DNA of 64,000 bases from AV69 sp963742315 (GCA_963742315.1 CAVULE010000015.1:62001-126000), one strand, 5' to 3'. Counted from the first letter of the stretch, positions 15,747 to 25,159 are shown. Notes: generated by a model from the letters alone, not told the origin. Translations and numbers: made by a program.

Positions 15747-16232
15747 CTATTCTTCTCCTTCGAAATAATCGATCTCGTTTCCATTCACGATCACCTCATC
15801 GTTACCTTCTTTCATCACCGCAAACTTTCCGCTATCGGGATAATAACAGGAATCTCCCCGCGGATTGTCTGCGATAATGTAATACACAAAGTCCTCTTCG
15901 CCTGCGTTGGCTAACTGATGCGCTTCGCCGGGGCCAAAAAAAAATGCGTCGCCCTCGGTCACGATTGTCGATCCATCTTTATCGCGAATACTCCCCTGTC
16001 CGGATATCACCAGATAAAGCTCCGACTCCGCCGAATGCGAATGATAAGGACAAAGCGTCTTTCCTTTTGGAATTCGCACCAGAGCCAAATCAAACGGATG
16101 TCTCTTCCGCAAATCGAGGGATTCCGGATCCCGCCCGAGGGCGATTGATATCTCTTTCATTCTGCGGCCAAACTTTCCTTTCGGCGACTGCCGCACCCGC
16201 TCTTCTATGTCTTTCAAATTCACCTTGCGCAT
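15747..16232 (-). CDS. Cupin-domain protein
   Basis: 161 residues with one cupin barrel at about 40-120: PYHSHSAESELYLVISGQG (His-x-His plus Glu metal-ligand pattern of motif 1), then GDAFFFGPGEAHQLANAGEE with a conserved His (motif 2). Such single-cupin proteins bind a metal and act as isomerases, dioxygenases or sensors; the substrate here is unknown. The C-terminal part (CYYPDSGKFAVMK) resembles cupins that describe themselves only as uncharacterised. It is cytoplasmic. It lies just downstream of the LigD-type polymerase gene on the same strand (18 bp gap). Confidence 0.8.
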   Translation of the reverse strand: MRKVNLKDIEERVRQSPKGKFGRRMKEISIALGRDPESLDLRKRHPFDLALVRIPKGKTLCPYHSHSAESELYLVISGQGSIRDKDGSTIVTEGDAFFFGPGEAHQLANAGEEDFVYYIIADNPRGDSCYYPDSGKFAVMKEGNDEVIVNGNEIDYFEGEE

Positions 16233-16250
16233 AAAATCATTATCGGTGTG

Positions 16251-17168
16251 TTACAGTTTCCATTTCTTCGGCAGCTTTTGTTTTAACTCTTCGACCGGCG
16301 CGAAGAGATCGCCCATTTTTTCCACGCGCGATAACGTTTTGTCAGACCGAAATTTCAGCGAATCAGCTTTTTTCTTTTTTAGGCAGTTCGCGACTTCGTC
16401 CCAAGTGACTGGAGTGGAGACAGTCGGCTCTTCCTTGGCGCGCAAACTGTAAACGCAGATTGTTGTTTTGTGTTCGTCGTTCTGGCTCCAATCGACAAAT
16501 ACTTTTCCCTTCCGCAGTGCTTTCGACATGTTGGAGGTAACGAGATTGCCATGTTCGCCTTCCAAATGTTGGGCGAGAGCGCGCGACAGATCTTTAGTCT
16601 GATCAAAAGTGGCCGACGTATTCAGCGGCACGTACACTTGCAGACCCTTCGAGCCGCTCGTTTTGGCAAACGCTTTCAATTTCATTTTGGTTAATAAATT
16701 GCGCAGCCAAAGCCCGACCTGACAGCATTGCACAATGTCGGCCGGCGCACCGGGATCGAGATCGAAAACCATCATGGTAGGCCGCGCTACATCCTTTTTC
16801 TTCGCTAACGCGGTGTGTAACTCGAGATCGGCGAGATTGGCCGCCCAGACCAGCGTCGGCAAGTCCTGCGCCAGACAGTAGTGCATGATTCGGCTATTGC
16901 CTTCACTCCAAACCTTCGCTGTCTGCACCCATTTTGGCCGATGCGATGGACAATTTTTTTCATAAAAAAATTCGGCATCCACTCCGTTGGGATAACGCTT
17001 CATCGTCAGAGGTCGATCGCGAAGGTGCGGCAGCAGGACTGGCGCGATCCGGATGTAGTAATCGATCACCTGGCCTTTGGTGAAACCGACTTTCGGGTAA
17101 AGAACCTTGTTCAAGTTCGAAACCGCGAGCTTTTTTCCTTCAACGACGAGTTCAGCTTTCTCTGGCAT
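16251..17168 (-). CDS. LigD-type DNA polymerase/primase domain protein (NHEJ)
   Basis: 305 residues, the full length of the polymerase (POL) domain of LigD, an archaeo-eukaryotic-primase fold that fills gaps in non-homologous end joining. Key motifs are visible: RPLTMKRYPNGVDAEFFYEK near 52-71, the catalytic DLDPG with Asp136 and Asp138, TSGSKGLQVYVP (170-181), and a third Asp in VFVDWSQN (226). There is no ligase or nuclease domain fused, and no ku gene or ATP-dependent ligase gene is in the window. It could support NHEJ with partners elsewhere. Confidence 0.85.
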   Translation of the reverse strand: MPEKAELVVEGKKLAVSNLNKVLYPKVGFTKGQVIDYYIRIAPVLLPHLRDRPLTMKRYPNGVDAEFFYEKNCPSHRPKWVQTAKVWSEGNSRIMHYCLAQDLPTLVWAANLADLELHTALAKKKDVARPTMMVFDLDPGAPADIVQCCQVGLWLRNLLTKMKLKAFAKTSGSKGLQVYVPLNTSATFDQTKDLSRALAQHLEGEHGNLVTSNMSKALRKGKVFVDWSQNDEHKTTICVYSLRAKEEPTVSTPVTWDEVANCLKKKKADSLKFRSDKTLSRVEKMGDLFAPVEELKQKLPKKWKL

Positions 17169-17200
17169 ACAATTCTAAGCTGCCGTCATCCCGGACTTCT

Positions 17201-18391
17201 TCACGCAAAAAATCGCTCCGGCGTCAGCAGGGGTTGCGGTTTACAAATGCGGGCTACGCAATGTTCCCAGGTTTCATGCCCACTTAGAATTTCGATTTCC
17301 ACCCGTAAGAAAAAGATGGGAACTTCGGTCTTTGCCAGCAAGGGAAACCGGACCGCGTCTTTCTCAGTTGTCACCACCATTTCCAGGTCACGGCGGATAC
17401 ATCGATTGATGAAGCTTCGCAGTTCCGCGTCAGTGTAGCGGTGGTGATCAATGTAACGCTTGGCGATTTCGATTTTGGCCCCCAGTTTACGCAAGCCGTC
17501 TTCGAAGCTGTCGGGCACGGCGATCGCGCAAATGGACCCGATGAAGGCGCCGCGTAATTTCTCCAGCGGCGCAATCTCGCCGGTCACGACATTTTGGAGA
17601 TGCAAGGGCTTGTGCGCGCACTCGATAATCTCTGCAGTGCGATTATAACGTCGGATTCGCTTGATCAATTGCTCGTTCAATTCGCCGGTGCTTTTGGTGA
17701 TAAAGATATAACTGGCGCGCCGTAAATTACGCGGCGGTTCACGCAAGGTTCCGCGCGGCAGCAGAAATTCGTTCCCAAAAGGCGCCTGTCGATCGATCAG
17801 CACGATATCGAGCCGATGTTTGAGATGAAGATATTGCAGACCGTCGTCAAGCAGCAAGGTGTCGGCATTCATTTTTTCGATCGCGAATAACCCGCTCTTC
17901 ACCCGATCCTTGTCCACCAGGACAGCGACACTCTTCAAGTTGTGCGCCAGCATGTAGGGCTCGTCCCCCGCCGTAAGAGAATCGAGCAGCAGCGATTTCC
18001 CATCGGAGACGACGCGTGGTGGATCGGGATTGTCGCCGCGTAATTTCGCCAACAAACCCCGTTTGCTCGGTCGCGGCACGCTTTTGTAACCACGGCTGAG
18101 AATGGCCACGTGGCGTCCTCCTTTTTGCAAAGCGCGGGCAAATTTTTCGACAATCGGAGTTTTCCCCGTGCCGCCGACGGTGAGGTTACCGATGCTGATG
18201 ACCAGACAGCCCAGGGCGCGTTCCCGGAAAATACGTTTGCGATAAAGAAACAATCGAAACTGCACCAGCCGCTCGTAAATGAGTGACAGCAAATAAAGAA
18301 ATGAACGCAAAAGGGCCGCACGAACTCCACCGCGCCGTTCGAGAATTACGTCGATCGCTAATTGCTCCAGGTTTTCCAGAGAACGGCCCAT
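17201..18391 (-). CDS. lpxK: Tetraacyldisaccharide 4'-kinase
   Basis: 396 residues. It phosphorylates the 4' position of the lipid A disaccharide on the inner membrane. The N-terminal amphipathic/membrane helix (about 25-50) is followed by the P-loop GNLTVGGTGKTP (68-79). Further family blocks are LSRGYK, VVSDG, GDEPYMLA, DDGLQYLHLKHRLDIVLID, LLPRGTLREP and TTEKDAVRF. The length is slightly above the E. coli enzyme. Its ATG overlaps the TAA of thrB (TAATG), so the two are co-translated. Together with lpxA at 63317 it shows a Gram-negative lipid A pathway. Confidence 0.9.
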   Translation of the reverse strand: MGRSLENLEQLAIDVILERRGGVRAALLRSFLYLLSLIYERLVQFRLFLYRKRIFRERALGCLVISIGNLTVGGTGKTPIVEKFARALQKGGRHVAILSRGYKSVPRPSKRGLLAKLRGDNPDPPRVVSDGKSLLLDSLTAGDEPYMLAHNLKSVAVLVDKDRVKSGLFAIEKMNADTLLLDDGLQYLHLKHRLDIVLIDRQAPFGNEFLLPRGTLREPPRNLRRASYIFITKSTGELNEQLIKRIRRYNRTAEIIECAHKPLHLQNVVTGEIAPLEKLRGAFIGSICAIAVPDSFEDGLRKLGAKIEIAKRYIDHHRYTDAELRSFINRCIRRDLEMVVTTEKDAVRFPLLAKTEVPIFFLRVEIEILSGHETWEHCVARICKPQPLLTPERFFA

Positions 18392-19260
18392 TAGATTTTT
18401 GATTTCAGATTACAGATCGCGGATTTCAGAATTTGGACGCCTTGGTTGTCGGCCCAGGTAACGATGATGCCTGCGTCTTTCTGACGCGACGCGCGCATCA
18501 TAGCGCCGGCGATTTTTCTGGGATTGCGCAGGGTAATAGCACAAATTGCGGAACCCGACCCGCTCAAAAAGGCGCCAAGTGCGCCTTTCCTTTCTGCTGA
18601 GCGAATCGTGTCCCCAAGAAACGGGACTAATTTTTCCCGAAACGGTTGATGCAGATAATCTACAAAACAGCCACGTAGTCTTTCGTAATCCTGCGTCGCG
18701 AACGCGGCTGTGATGGCCGATGCATTTGCGACGTTTCGGACCGCGCCCGTCCGCGCAATCTTGGGAGGCAATAGTCGACGAGCTTCGTTGGTAGCGATTT
18801 CGAAATTTGGAATGAGCAGAACGAAGCGAAGCTGCGGAGAAACATTGAAATGCTGGATCTCCAGGCCGCGGGCGAGGGTGAATCCGCCAAAGCTCGCGGG
18901 TGCGCTATTGTCCGCATGACCTTCCAATTCGGCACAAAGCGTGAACAAATCGTGTCGGGTGAGATTTGTCCGCGCAATTTGGTTCAAGCCATGAAGCACG
19001 CCGAGTCGCACGGTTACACTGCTGCCAAGGCCCCGAGCAATTGGAATATCGCCTCTAATATCGCAGGAAAACTCAAAGGCCTTGCATTGTGTGGTTGCGA
19101 AAAATTTTCTTGCTGTATCTCGAACCATTCCGCTGACCGCGCCGCCTTTTCCTCGGCTGACCGTTATCTTGTTATAAAGAGAAAGGGCCACCCCAAGACA
19201 ATCGAAGCCGGGCCCGAGATTCGAAGTGCTGGCGGGAACGCGCACCGTGATTTGCTGCAC
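18391..19260 (-). CDS. thrB: Homoserine kinase
   Basis: 289 residues, GHMP kinase superfamily. It phosphorylates homoserine in threonine biosynthesis. Motif 1 is VRVPASTSNLGPGFDCLGVAL at the N-terminus, the ATP-binding motif 2 is IPIARGLGSSVTVRLG (72-87), and motif 3 is LSGSGSAICAI near the C-terminus. The NLGPGFDCLG block is characteristic of ThrB. It is followed by lpxK with a 1-nt overlap. The neighbour relation does not suggest a shared pathway. Confidence 0.9.
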   Translation of the reverse strand: MQQITVRVPASTSNLGPGFDCLGVALSLYNKITVSRGKGGAVSGMVRDTARKFFATTQCKAFEFSCDIRGDIPIARGLGSSVTVRLGVLHGLNQIARTNLTRHDLFTLCAELEGHADNSAPASFGGFTLARGLEIQHFNVSPQLRFVLLIPNFEIATNEARRLLPPKIARTGAVRNVANASAITAAFATQDYERLRGCFVDYLHQPFREKLVPFLGDTIRSAERKGALGAFLSGSGSAICAITLRNPRKIAGAMMRASRQKDAGIIVTWADNQGVQILKSAICNLKSKI

Positions 19261-19330
19261 TCGCCGAGCTTATCGTGCGCGTCGAATGCGGCAAGACAGG
19301 CGATAATGCGCGATTAAATTACAACAAAAC

Positions 19331-20242
19331 GTGAAATCGACCTGGATCGACCGCGAATTGATGAGCGATTTGGAAGCGGAGGGAACGGATGCCTATCGTC
19401 TTTCGACGATCACGGATGGCTGGGTGGAGCGATTCGGGCACGATATTCTGATTTCCTTTAAGAATCAGGCGGCACGGGAGCGGTTGACCACGGAATATTT
19501 TCTCTGGGCGGAAGCAATGGGCTTCAATACACAACGAATGTTTGAGCGTCTTTTGCCGAAGCGCAATGAAGAGCGTAAAGCGCCAAAACTAATTCTGGGT
19601 GATTCCAATACCGGCTCACGCAGCGTTGTAATCGAGCGCGGTCTGCGATTCGAGATCGATTTTAGCGGCGGCTATTCCGTGGGACTGTTTATCGATCAAC
19701 GCGAAAATCGGAGCTTTATTCGCACGAGTGCACCGAAGCGAATGCTTAATTGCTTCGCTTACACCTGCTCATTTTCAGTGGCGGCGGCAATAGCTGGCGG
19801 GAACACGGTGAGCGTGGACTTGTCCCAGAAATCTCTCGAACGCGGGTGCGCAAACTTTGTGCTCAACAACTTGCCGGCACCAGGACACCATTTTATTGCC
19901 GACGACGTTTTTGAGGTTTTCCCGCGACTATCGCGCAAAGGCGAAAAGTTCGATTTAATTGTGCTTGATCCGCCAACATTTTCGCGTTCACACCGCGGAA
20001 AAACTTTCCAGATCGAATCGGATTTCGAGGGTTTGGTCATGGCGGCGTTGGAGGTAGCTGATCGCGATTGCCGGATCCTGCTTTCGACCAACTGTGCCGC
20101 GCTCGACGGACGCGCCTTGGAAGTTATGGCGCGGTATTGCTTGAAAACATCGCGTCGAGCGGGCAGCTTTCATGCTGAACCCCGGCCGGTTGAGTTTCCT
20201 CCCAACAGCGGCGCCAGCACGACGTGGCTGACGTTGCGCTAG
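19331..20242 (+). CDS. RlmI-like class I SAM-dependent methyltransferase
   Basis: 303 residues. The N-terminal part lacks a PUA domain, but GLFIDQRENRSF is the signature found in RlmI/RlmK-type rRNA cytosine methyltransferases. The SAM-binding segment is LNCFAYTCSFSVAAAIAGG with the acidic loop VDLSQKSLE, and the catalytic-site motif is LDPPTFSRS. It probably methylates rRNA or a related RNA; the exact site is not deducible. The start is a GTG at 19331. It is divergent from thrB (about 70 bp between starts). Confidence 0.8.
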   Translation: MKSTWIDRELMSDLEAEGTDAYRLSTITDGWVERFGHDILISFKNQAARERLTTEYFLWAEAMGFNTQRMFERLLPKRNEERKAPKLILGDSNTGSRSVVIERGLRFEIDFSGGYSVGLFIDQRENRSFIRTSAPKRMLNCFAYTCSFSVAAAIAGGNTVSVDLSQKSLERGCANFVLNNLPAPGHHFIADDVFEVFPRLSRKGEKFDLIVLDPPTFSRSHRGKTFQIESDFEGLVMAALEVADRDCRILLSTNCAALDGRALEVMARYCLKTSRRAGSFHAEPRPVEFPPNSGASTTWLTLR

Positions 20243-20287
20243 CGGGATAAGAACACGCAAAGCGGCCCTGGCAACCGAAACAAAGTT

Positions 20288-20554
20288 ATGGACGAAAACA
20301 CTGACATTGCATTGCGCAGCGTGCGCTACGCCCAGGACCAATTTTCCGAAGTGGTAACCCAGGCGGAGGAATTCGTGCGTGAAAAGCCGGGACAGTCGCT
20401 TCTCATTGCTCTTCTTGCTGGATTTATCCTCAATCGCCTGCCGATTGGTCGCCTGTTTGGTGGGCTGGTTCGCTTGCTCGTGTTCGCGCTCAAGCCGGCG
20501 CTGCTGCTTTACGGCGCAACCAAAGTCTACGAGGTCATCCAGGAAGAAGAATAG
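20288..20554 (+). CDS. Small membrane protein, DUF883/ElaB-like
   Basis: 88 residues. A helical, amphipathic N-terminal half (about 1-35) is followed by a hydrophobic stretch with glycines (about 38-80), then an acidic tail EVIQEEE. The layout resembles the YqjD/ElaB group of small membrane-bound ribosome-associated proteins, but the match is only by architecture. It is 45 bp after the methyltransferase gene and probably in its transcript. Confidence 0.55.
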   Translation: MDENTDIALRSVRYAQDQFSEVVTQAEEFVREKPGQSLLIALLAGFILNRLPIGRLFGGLVRLLVFALKPALLLYGATKVYEVIQEEE

Positions 20555-20570
20555 TCGCAGCGATCTTTTG

Positions 20571-20644
20571 GTAGGGCAACGCTCTGCGGAGCCGGCAAAG
20601 TCTCGCTCAACATCACCACTCGGCTCGACGGAGTCTCGCCCTAC
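20571..20644. repeat. GTAGGGC inverted-repeat element
   Basis: It begins GTAGGGCAACGCTCTGCGGA and ends with CTCGCCCTAC. The outer ends are inverted copies and the inner parts (GAGCCG, CGGCTC) also pair. About 74 bp, lying between convergent genes. It appears to be a different family from the GTCATCCC repeats. Confidence 0.65.
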
Positions 20645-20677
20645 CGATCTGTATTCACACCGAAAGGGGCGGTGCGT

Positions 20678-20887
20678 CTAATCTTCCATGGTAAAGCCAA
20701 CTTTAACCGCCACCTGCCAATGATCAATTTTGCCGTTTTCGATGTGACCGCGTGTTTCCGTAACCTCTAACCAGCGCATGTTGCGGATTGTCTTTTTGGC
20801 ACGCGCCAATGCGTTCTCTACCGCCGCTTCGATCGATTTCGGCGAAGAACCAACCAGTTCGATTTTCTTGTAGACGTGATCGCTCAT
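20678..20887 (-). CDS. Dodecin family flavin-binding protein
   Basis: 69 residues from the chosen start MSDHVYKKIELVGSSP. The whole protein fits dodecin: an N-terminal strand YKKIELVGSS, the helix SIEAAVENALARAKKTIRN, then MRWLEVTETRGHIENGKI and the C-terminal strand WQVAVKVGF. Dodecins form dodecamers that store or buffer flavins. The start at 20887 is preceded by GGAAGGA on the minus strand; an upstream in-frame start is five codons longer. It is transcribed away from acs. Confidence 0.88.
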   Translation of the reverse strand: MSDHVYKKIELVGSSPKSIEAAVENALARAKKTIRNMRWLEVTETRGHIENGKIDHWQVAVKVGFTMED

Positions 20888-20937
20888 GAGGAATCCTTCC
20901 ACGAGGAGATCGAATAGGACAATGCCAAAAGAACATG

Positions 20938-20995
20938 GAAGCGTTGAACAGCTTAAGCGTTAAAGCGGTTGCTAATTGGTTCGCTTCAACGCTTC
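20938..20995. repeat. 11-bp inverted repeat between dodecin and acs
   Basis: GAAGCGTTGAA (20938-20948) pairs perfectly with TTCAACGCTTC (20985-20995). A further TCAACGCTTCA follows at about 21002 as a direct copy. It lies in the shared upstream region of the two divergent genes, so it could be an operator or another dispersed palindrome. Confidence 0.55.
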
Positions 20996-21069
20996 ATCCG
21001 ATCAACGCTTCAATCCGCCACCTGCGCGAGCTTGCTCTACAAAACGGCCCGCGATATTAGGAAGCTCGC

Positions 21070-23013
21070 ATGGAAACCAACATCGAATCGCATCTGATCG
21101 AGAAGCGCGTCTTCAAGCCCGCGAAGGATTTTTCAAAGAAAGCACGCATCAAATCGCTCGCCCAGTATCGAAAAATGTACCGCGAATCGATGCGACGACC
21201 GGACGCGTTTTGGGTGCGAGAAGCGAAGGAACTGGTCTGGCGAAAGCCGTGGAAAAGAGTGCTCGATTGGAAGGCACCCTTCGCGCAGTGGTTCGTCGGC
21301 GGGCAACTCAATCTTTCGGAAAATTGCCTCGATTGTCATCTTGACGGTCCGCGACGAAACAAAGCTGCCATCATTTGGGAAGGCGAACCGGGCGAGAAAC
21401 GCACCCTCACTTATCAGCAATTACATCGCGACGTCTGTCATTTCGCCAACGTGCTGAAGCGAAACAAAATTCGGAAGGGCGATCGCGTTATCATTTATCT
21501 CCCCACGATCCCAGAGGCCGCCATTGCGATGCTGGCATGCGCACGGATCGGTGCGGTCCATTCTGTTGTTTTCGGTGGATTCAGCGCGGAGAGCATTCGC
21601 GATCGCATCGCGGACAGCGGGGCGATCGCGTTGATTACGGCGGATGGTAGCTACCGGCGCGGGGCAATCGTACCGCTAAAAAATAATGTCGACCACGCTC
21701 TGAGTGGCGGGACCTCGGTAAAACGTGTGATCGTTTTCAAACGCGTCGGCAATGAAATTCACATGGAGGAAGGGCGCGACGTTTGGTGGCATCGCGAGCT
21801 GGAATACGTCAGCGCAAATTGTGAGCCCGTTGCCCTCGATTCCGAGCATCCGCTTTACATTCTTTATACCAGCGGCTCGACCGGAAAACCGAAGGGAATT
21901 CTGCATACCACCGGTGGCTATTTGCTCGGCATTTATTCGACCATGAAATATGTTTTCGATGTCCGCGACGAAGATCTTTTCTGGTGCACTGCAGACGTGG
22001 GCTGGGTCACTGGCCACAGTTACGTCGTTTACGGTCCCCTCACCCTGGGAGCGACCACTTTGATGTATGAGGGCGCGCCCAACTGGCCGCAACCAGACCG
22101 ATTTTGGAAAATCGTCGAAGATTACAGAGTTACGATTTTATATACCGCACCCACAGCGATTCGCGCGTTCATTCGCTGGGGCGATGAGTGGGTGAAGAAG
22201 CACGATCTTTCGTCCTTGCGCCTCCTTGGTTCGGTGGGCGAGCCGATCAATCCCGAGGCATGGATGTGGTATCAGAAGACGATTGGGGGCGGGCGCTGCC
22301 CGATTGTTGATACTTGGTGGCAGACTGAGACTGGCGCAATCATGATCACGCCATTGCCAGGCGCAATCCCGACCAAACCCGGAAGCGCAACGTTGCCGTT
22401 CTTTGGTGTCGATGCCGCAGTAGTGGACGAACGTGGCGAAGAGGTCGGCGCAAATGTGGGTGGGAAATTAATCATCCGAAAGCCATGGCCATCGATGTTG
22501 CGCACGATCTATGGGGACAAGCAACGTTACCAAAAGCAGTACTGGAGCGAGTTCAAAGGATGCTATCTTACTGGAGACGGAGCACGGCGCGATCGCGATG
22601 GTTATTTTTGGATTGTTGGCCGCATTGACGACGTCCTCAATGTCGCGGGACATCGTCTCGGCACTTCGGAAATCGAGAGCGCATTGGTCGCGCACGCGAA
22701 AGTGGCGGAAGCAGCCGTGGTAGGTCGACCTGATGAAATGAAAGGGCAGGCCGTCGTCGCGTTCGTTACCTTGAAAGGAATCGCCAGCCCATCGGCCGGG
22801 TTAAAAACAGAATTGCGCGATCATGTCGGCGTTCACATCAGCGCGATCGCGAAGCCAGATGAAATTCGATTCGCGGAAGCATTGCCAAAAACGCGCAGCG
22901 GCAAGATCATGCGGCGTTTACTAAAAGAAATTGCCAGCGGCAAAACCGTGACCGGCGACACGACAACTCTCGAGGATTTTAGTGTCCTGGCGAAGTTGAG
23001 CGAAGAGGAATGA
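21070..23013 (+). CDS. acs: Acetyl-CoA synthetase (AMP-forming)
   Basis: 647 residues, the normal length for Acs. It activates acetate (or propionate) with ATP and CoA via an acyl-adenylate. Visible motifs are the P-loop-like YTSGSTGKPKG (266-276), DVGWVTGHSYVVYGPL, the TWWQTETGAIMITPLPG adenine/acyl pocket, YLTGDGARRDRDGYFWIVGRIDD, and the C-terminal KTRSGKIMRR, where Lys612 is the regulatory, acetylatable lysine. Tryptophan in TWWQTE favours acetate. A good ribosome site, AGGAAG, precedes the ATG. PrpE-type propionyl preference cannot be excluded. Confidence 0.92.
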   Translation: METNIESHLIEKRVFKPAKDFSKKARIKSLAQYRKMYRESMRRPDAFWVREAKELVWRKPWKRVLDWKAPFAQWFVGGQLNLSENCLDCHLDGPRRNKAAIIWEGEPGEKRTLTYQQLHRDVCHFANVLKRNKIRKGDRVIIYLPTIPEAAIAMLACARIGAVHSVVFGGFSAESIRDRIADSGAIALITADGSYRRGAIVPLKNNVDHALSGGTSVKRVIVFKRVGNEIHMEEGRDVWWHRELEYVSANCEPVALDSEHPLYILYTSGSTGKPKGILHTTGGYLLGIYSTMKYVFDVRDEDLFWCTADVGWVTGHSYVVYGPLTLGATTLMYEGAPNWPQPDRFWKIVEDYRVTILYTAPTAIRAFIRWGDEWVKKHDLSSLRLLGSVGEPINPEAWMWYQKTIGGGRCPIVDTWWQTETGAIMITPLPGAIPTKPGSATLPFFGVDAAVVDERGEEVGANVGGKLIIRKPWPSMLRTIYGDKQRYQKQYWSEFKGCYLTGDGARRDRDGYFWIVGRIDDVLNVAGHRLGTSEIESALVAHAKVAEAAVVGRPDEMKGQAVVAFVTLKGIASPSAGLKTELRDHVGVHISAIAKPDEIRFAEALPKTRSGKIMRRLLKEIASGKTVTGDTTTLEDFSVLAKLSEEE

Positions 23014-23067
23014 TTTACGGAACGGGTAATTCCCTTTCGATCAATGGCGCCAGAACGTGAAAGCGTT

Positions 23068-23174
23068 GTCATCCCGAGCGCAACGAGGGACCTCGCACTT
23101 GAAGTTTGGGGCATACTAGTTAGCTCGCGTGCTCAATCTTCGTTTGTGAGGTCCTTCACTTCGTTCAGGATGAC
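23068..23174. repeat. GTCATCCCGAGC repeat family, copy 4
   Basis: The left arm is GTCATCCCGAGCG then GAGGGACCTC; the right arm is GTGAGGTCC then TTCGTTCAGGATGAC. The arms pair over most of their length. It lies between acs and the coiled-coil protein gene. Its translation gives meaningless peptides. Confidence 0.8.
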
Positions 23175-23283
23175 CTGCGCGGTCTGTTTGGACCGCGCGT
23201 GTAAAAGGCGCGGTTCCTCTTGCGGAGCTTGCTCAGGAGTGAATTGCTCTTTTTCAAAAGAATTGTTCGGTTAGCATTCGCTT

Positions 23284-25152
23284 GTGAGTTTCATTCGCAC
23301 CGGTCTGCGCGAGCTTGGGTTGAAAGTGCGACGGCAACGCACGCGCATGGCGCTGCGACACGTAAAGCGGCAGCTGCAGCGCAGCGAAATTTATCTCGGA
23401 CGCGAAGGCACCGCCCAGGCCGCGAGCTTCCCGGAAGTCCGCAACGAGATCGTCGCACTTAAGAAACTCGAGCAGGAGCAAAAGGAAGTGGCACTGCGCA
23501 TCACGCAAATCGAAGTTGCGGTCAAGCAAATCGAAGCCGAGCGGGCAGAAAATGCGCGTGCCCAGGACGAAGCGATTAGTAAATTGGAGACGGAGAAAAA
23601 GCCAATCCTGCAGCGGCGAGACGACGCGAAAAACGCCGCCACTATTTGTGAGCGCGAGCTAGCGAGTGTGGAATCGCGCTTGCAAGCAAATGATTTAGCC
23701 GATCGCGAACTGCTCAAACAACTTTCAGCCTTGCAGGCGCAAGCGCCGCCCCCGGCCGACCTGGATACACGCACCGCGGCGCTCGCCGACAAACGCGCGC
23801 GGCTGCCGCAAGAGCGGGCGGAAATTGTTCGCGCTCGTGAGGGAAGCGCGGAAGCGTGCCGCCAGGCGACACAAAAGCTGGCCACGGCGGAAGAAGACTT
23901 GTCGGCCGCGGAGCGAAACATCACACGCGTACGCGAGCGATTCGAAGCAACCGATCGCGCCTTGGCCGAAAAGGTACGGACGCAGCAAGATGCATTGCGG
24001 GATGCTAGAGCGCAGCACCAGACGGTCGAGGAACGGAAGAATCCGGCTTACCTGAACATCGGTCGCCATCTTGCTACGCGCGGCATCGCCCCGCCGAATG
24101 CGCCGCATTTACTGCATGACGTCCTGCGTCACCGCCAATCGGTTCAACGTCATAATGACCATAGGGAACAACTTAGCGTTCTCTCGGCGCAAATCGATAA
24201 GCAGGAATTGCGAAAATTTTATTTCGTTATCGCCTCGATTCTCATCTTGCTGGCAATTGTCCTGCCCCTGGTCTTTCACTCTCCGCCCAAACGTGAATGG
24301 CTGCCGCGCGAAACCGATGCCATTCTCTCATTAAATGCAGAGCGGTTTGATCGCGATGATTTGCCGAAGAAATGGCGGAACGAAGATTTTTGGCTGCAAA
24401 CCTGGCCCGGCTTAATCGGCGCCGCTTCGCAGATACCGCGCCTAAGAATTCCCGGCGACGCTGCGCGCGTCACCCGAGCCCTGTCCACGGTTGAAAATTC
24501 GCCGCCACGAGAATTTCTACTGGTGGAAGCGCGCAATAATATTTCGACGGTCGTGCGGACAATAGCGGAAGATAAGCAATTCGAACGACGTACAATTAGC
24601 GGCCTTCCGGTCTGGCAGCAATCCGACTTCAGCATCGCGCGCGTGGGCCCCAAAACACTCGCCGTCGGCATGCCCGATGGAGTGGACGAGTTGGTGCGAG
24701 TGCGCCTCGGACTGGAGGCGGATCTGCAAATCACGGGCGAATTTTTCGATCGTTACCAGGCGCTCGATCCGGAAACAACCTTACGTTTGATTTCGCGCGA
24801 TCCGCCTGGATTGGCTCGCGCGTTTCATCCCATTTTCCCGCGAGAACTTCTGGACAGCGCGCAATTGCTCGGACTGGGCGTTTCCCTCCAGGCGCCGGCG
24901 AAAGCGCGCCTCCTGTTGAGACTGCCGTCGGAAAACGCGGCAAGTGATCTGGCCAAGAACATTCATGATGATCCGCAGCGTTGGCTACGAATCGAGCAAT
25001 CCGATCTCCCCCTTTTCGCCAGTCCGCCCGAAATCAATCGCCAGCATGCCGATCTGGAAATCCGCTTCAACATTCCGGAAAACAGCGCACGACTTCTGCT
25101 CCAACGCATCGCCAAGACTGATGCACCGCCAGCCGCGACCGCAGCAAACTAA
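23284..25152 (+). CDS. Coiled-coil, membrane-spanning protein of unknown function
   Basis: 622 residues. A basic N-terminal segment precedes long heptad-like, Glu/Ala/Arg/Gln-rich coiled coil from about 55 to 250. One transmembrane helix lies at about 312-331 (FVIASILILLAIVLPLVF). A globular region of about 280 residues follows, presumably outside the cytoplasm, with Leu/Arg-rich alternating strands. I do not recognise the C-terminal domain. The start is a GTG at 23284. It is followed 7 bp later by the VanX-like dipeptidase gene, so a cell-wall or envelope role is a fair guess. Confidence 0.6.
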   Translation: MSFIRTGLRELGLKVRRQRTRMALRHVKRQLQRSEIYLGREGTAQAASFPEVRNEIVALKKLEQEQKEVALRITQIEVAVKQIEAERAENARAQDEAISKLETEKKPILQRRDDAKNAATICERELASVESRLQANDLADRELLKQLSALQAQAPPPADLDTRTAALADKRARLPQERAEIVRAREGSAEACRQATQKLATAEEDLSAAERNITRVRERFEATDRALAEKVRTQQDALRDARAQHQTVEERKNPAYLNIGRHLATRGIAPPNAPHLLHDVLRHRQSVQRHNDHREQLSVLSAQIDKQELRKFYFVIASILILLAIVLPLVFHSPPKREWLPRETDAILSLNAERFDRDDLPKKWRNEDFWLQTWPGLIGAASQIPRLRIPGDAARVTRALSTVENSPPREFLLVEARNNISTVVRTIAEDKQFERRTISGLPVWQQSDFSIARVGPKTLAVGMPDGVDELVRVRLGLEADLQITGEFFDRYQALDPETTLRLISRDPPGLARAFHPIFPRELLDSAQLLGLGVSLQAPAKARLLLRLPSENAASDLAKNIHDDPQRWLRIEQSDLPLFASPPEINRQHADLEIRFNIPENSARLLLQRIAKTDAPPAATAAN

Positions 25153-25159
25153 TCCCGCG

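Noticed and set aside
17170..17200. Possible further GTCATCCC repeat next to lpxK
   Set aside because: Only the left GTCATCCCGG end is seen, with no inverted right end; too short to call.
23044..23274. 76-codon plus-strand frame between acs and the coiled-coil gene
   Set aside because: Translation of the GTCATCCC repeat; such peptides recur wherever the repeat is read and are not genes.
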